Source: Promethearchaeota archaeon (GTDB lineage Archaea; Asgardarchaeota; Lokiarchaeia; Sigynarchaeales; SOKP01). From it: a stretch of 15,563 nucleotides of DNA. The stretch lies in the NCBI GenBank assembly GCA_019057775.1, contig JAHLWT010000033.1, positions 1 through 15,563 of the forward strand, written 5' to 3'. Position 1 is the stretch's first letter, and each line of letters starts with the position of its first letter. The notes under the pieces were generated by a model. It was not told the origin of the DNA and ran no database searches. It worked only from the letters and a program-made list of their open reading frames with translations. Both the position numbers and the translations under genes were made by a program. Below, piece after piece: positions 14,164 through 15,563 of the stretch.

Positions 14164-14282
14164 CTAAATACCTTATCCTCCTGAGTTTGTCAGCGTTAAA
14201 ACTAATAAAATAGGTTGGTTAAAAGGAAAAATTAAGAATTTTACGCCTTAACATTCTAAACAGCATAATTATAAGAATTTAC

Positions 14283-14337
14283 AAAAAAATCTAATATAAA
14301 AAATCTTTTAGAAAATGCGACGATTACTACTTAATCG
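14283..14337 (-). terminator. Terminator of the C_GCAxxG redox gene
   Basis: CGATTA (14321-14326) and TAATCG (14332-14337) form a six-pair stem with a five-base loop about 40 bases after the stop codon. Read on the minus strand it is followed by T-rich DNA, with runs of six (14303-14298) and seven (14289-14283) T. The rest of the gap from 14023 to 14377 holds no gene. Confidence 0.45.
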
Positions 14338-14377
14338 ACTTACTGCTTTTAATTATGATGATTCTTAGGGACTGGAT

Positions 14378-14911
14378 TTAAGTTTCCCAGTTTTTTTTTA
14401 ATTCTTTTCTCATCAGCTTTCTTACGTTATCAACCGCTTTTACAACAAACTTATAACAAGTTTTTGCCCAGGTGTCATTTTTTCGATATTCCAAAAAAGC
14501 ATTTGGATCGCTAAAATCATACCCACATAAATCCGAGCATTTTACAGATCCAAATTCTTTTTCAAAGTCAGTCGCAAATTTTGCTGCCTTCAAATACGCA
14601 ACAGGAATTAATTCATTTGGCATCCTTTCCTTTCCTCCAAGGATTACTCCTGTAGCAGCAATTCCTCCACATACAGCACCACATGCACCAGACCAGCCAT
14701 TTTGAGATTTATACCCTCCGAATCCACCCGCTAAGGGAATCATTAGATTATTGATCATACCATTTTTGATTCCTAGTATATCCAAAATACTCATTGCTGT
14801 CAATTCGGCACAATTTGCTCCGCCTTCCATATTAGGTAATTTCTCTTCTAACTCCTTAATTTTTTCATCAAATTTAGCTTTTATATCTTGTTTCATAACA
14901 TTTGATTCCAT
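14378..14911 (-). CDS. C_GCAxxG_C_C family redox protein
   Basis: A 177-residue protein of the C_GCAxxG_C_C family of putative redox-active proteins. Cysteines are at 34 (GANCAE), 77 and 81 (GACGAVCGG), 125 and 129 (CSDLC) and 152. GGFGG at 62-66 precedes the central motif, as is usual in the family. The arrangement suggests a bound metal cluster or thiol chemistry, and these genes are typical of anaerobes; the exact role is not established. Residues 7-26 are charged and probably form a helix that is not part of the core. AGAGGA at 14919-14924, seven bases upstream, supports Met1 over Met6, and a TATA-like ATATAAAAT at 14951-14959 would give a short leader. The gene has its own terminator and is not obviously in an operon. 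Confidence 0.87.
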   Translation of the reverse strand: MESNVMKQDIKAKFDEKIKELEEKLPNMEGGANCAELTAMSILDILGIKNGMINNLMIPLAGGFGGYKSQNGWSGACGAVCGGIAATGVILGGKERMPNELIPVAYLKAAKFATDFEKEFGSVKCSDLCGYDFSDPNAFLEYRKNDTWAKTCYKFVVKAVDNVRKLMRKELKKNWET

Positions 14912-14950
14912 AATATTTTCCTCTTCAGGCTAATTTTATATTAATATTAT

Positions 14951-14959
14951 ATTTTATAT
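14951..14959 (-). promoter_or_regulatory. TATA box of the C_GCAxxG redox gene
   Basis: Read on the minus strand this is ATATAAAAT. Its centre predicts transcription from about 14928, leaving a leader of roughly 16 bases that contains the Shine-Dalgarno sequence AGAGGA (14919-14924). Confidence 0.4.
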
Positions 14960-15563
14960 CGCTCTTTTTATTTTTTAAATCAAAAAAGATAAATTGTAAA
15001 ATATAATTTAAGATTGGATTGAATCTATATCTTATTATTTTACTTAATTAAAAACTCTTCAAAGGTGTAGTCTTCTGCGCATCCATAGCTAATTTCTTTT
15101 TCTTCCTACGAACCATCTCAACAAATGATTCTATACGTGTAAGAAGCTTTTTTTCTTTTTTTTTTCAATTTTTATCTTGAACAAACTTTCTTTCTTGATT
15201 TTTTATTCATTCTTTTTTCATTAGATGTTAGAAGAAAATAGTTACTCTATCACCGATCCCTTTGACATAAGTATATCATTTCAAATAGTGCGAAAATGAG
15301 ATTTTATAACATTTCTCTTTTATTTACTGATGTTTCAAATACCATAAAAAAAAAAGAAAAGTTAGAATTTGATGGAATTCAACAAGTTTTTTGAGGCTTG
15401 AGGAGTTTTAAGGTAAATATGATTCAATTGAGTATTGTCGAGGACTAATTATTTTTTTTCTTTTTTCTAATTATCTTATCATTAAAAAGAATTAAATTAC
15501 TGAATGAAGAATTATCAAGAAAAATAATAGTGATTTAAGTATTTAAATTTTAAGAGTCAAAAA
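14960..15563. other. AT-rich tail without a convincing gene
   Basis: About 600 bases at the right edge carry only short open frames. On the minus strand 15048-15164 is open for 38 codons, Lys-rich, and begins just after a TGA, with no good start; it reads like a decayed gene end (from ETPLKSF-like tail TTPLKSF back through RIESFVEMV). Long homopolymer tracts are present: T-rich at 15148-15165, ten A near 15345-15355, and T-rich at 15449-15466. These would act as terminators. A nine-codon frame at 15420-15449 has AAGG upstream but is too short to call. The gene that should follow on the right lies outside the window. Confidence 0.4.

Noticed and set aside
14177..14182. Orphan AGGAGG on the minus strand in the gap after the redox gene
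   Set aside because: No ATG, GTG or TTG follows at a workable distance with an open frame, so it does not mark a gene.
14355..14375. Box C-like ATGATGA followed by CTGG, as in a C/D guide RNA
   Set aside because: No CTGA box D or D' lies at a suitable distance, and the site abuts the end of the redox protein gene. A second GTGATGA at 72-78 also lacks a partner box.
15165..15167. In-frame TGA codons as selenocysteine sites
   Set aside because: They lie in Lys-rich low-complexity sequence with no redox motif and no recognisable SECIS element, so decay is the simpler reading.
1..15563. CRISPR arrays, insertion sequences, tRNA or rRNA genes
   Set aside because: No regular repeat-spacer array, transposase-like protein, terminal inverted repeats with duplication, or tRNA cloverleaf could be found by reading both strands.

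Overview
This is an AT-rich window (roughly one third G+C by eye) whose gene content and signals point to an archaeon, most likely an Asgard archaeon of the Lokiarchaeota type. The best clues are a Rab/Ras-like small GTPase with all five G-box motifs, TATA-box promoters placed for leaderless transcripts, a mix of leaderless and Shine-Dalgarno starts, and typical anaerobe genes (2-hydroxyacyl-CoA dehydratase activase, C_GCAxxG_C_C redox protein). There are no introns. The lineage call is an inference from gene content; no rRNA or other marker gene is present.

Layout, left to right. Bases 204-1984 hold a divergent pair: the small GTPase (minus) and a metallo-beta-lactamase-fold hydrolase (plus) that is clearly richer in G+C than its neighbours. 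Bases 2052-4865 hold a second divergent pair: a PLP-dependent group II amino acid decarboxylase (minus) and an FMN-dependent nitronate monooxygenase-like enzyme (plus, TTG start). The hydrolase and decarboxylase genes converge on a hairpin terminator that overlaps the decarboxylase stop codon.

Bases 4946-9256 (minus) are the centrepiece: the giant acyl-CoA dehydratase activase-related protein (two ASKHA/BadF-type ATPase domains, a DUF2229-type Cys-rich region, then an HgdB-like part). Here it is encoded as two open frames of 967 and 467 codons that lie in the same reading frame, separated only by TAA-AAA. No separate dehydratase subunits are nearby. Bases about 9453-9527 between genes can fold as a three-way junction and may be a structured RNA.

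Bases 9620-12708 hold another divergent arrangement: a TIGR04076-family Cys/His protein followed by a four-helix membrane protein (minus), facing a PepD-type M20 dipeptidase followed by a calcineurin-like phosphoesterase (plus). Bases 12808-14911 (minus) hold a saccharopine dehydrogenase-like oxidoreductase and, upstream of it, a C_GCAxxG_C_C redox protein with its own terminator. The last 650 bases contain no convincing gene.

Taken together the genes fit a peptide- and amino-acid-using anaerobe: peptide cleavage (PepD), amino acid decarboxylation and Cys-rich low-potential redox proteins. No single pathway ties the window together, and most transcription units are one or two genes long.
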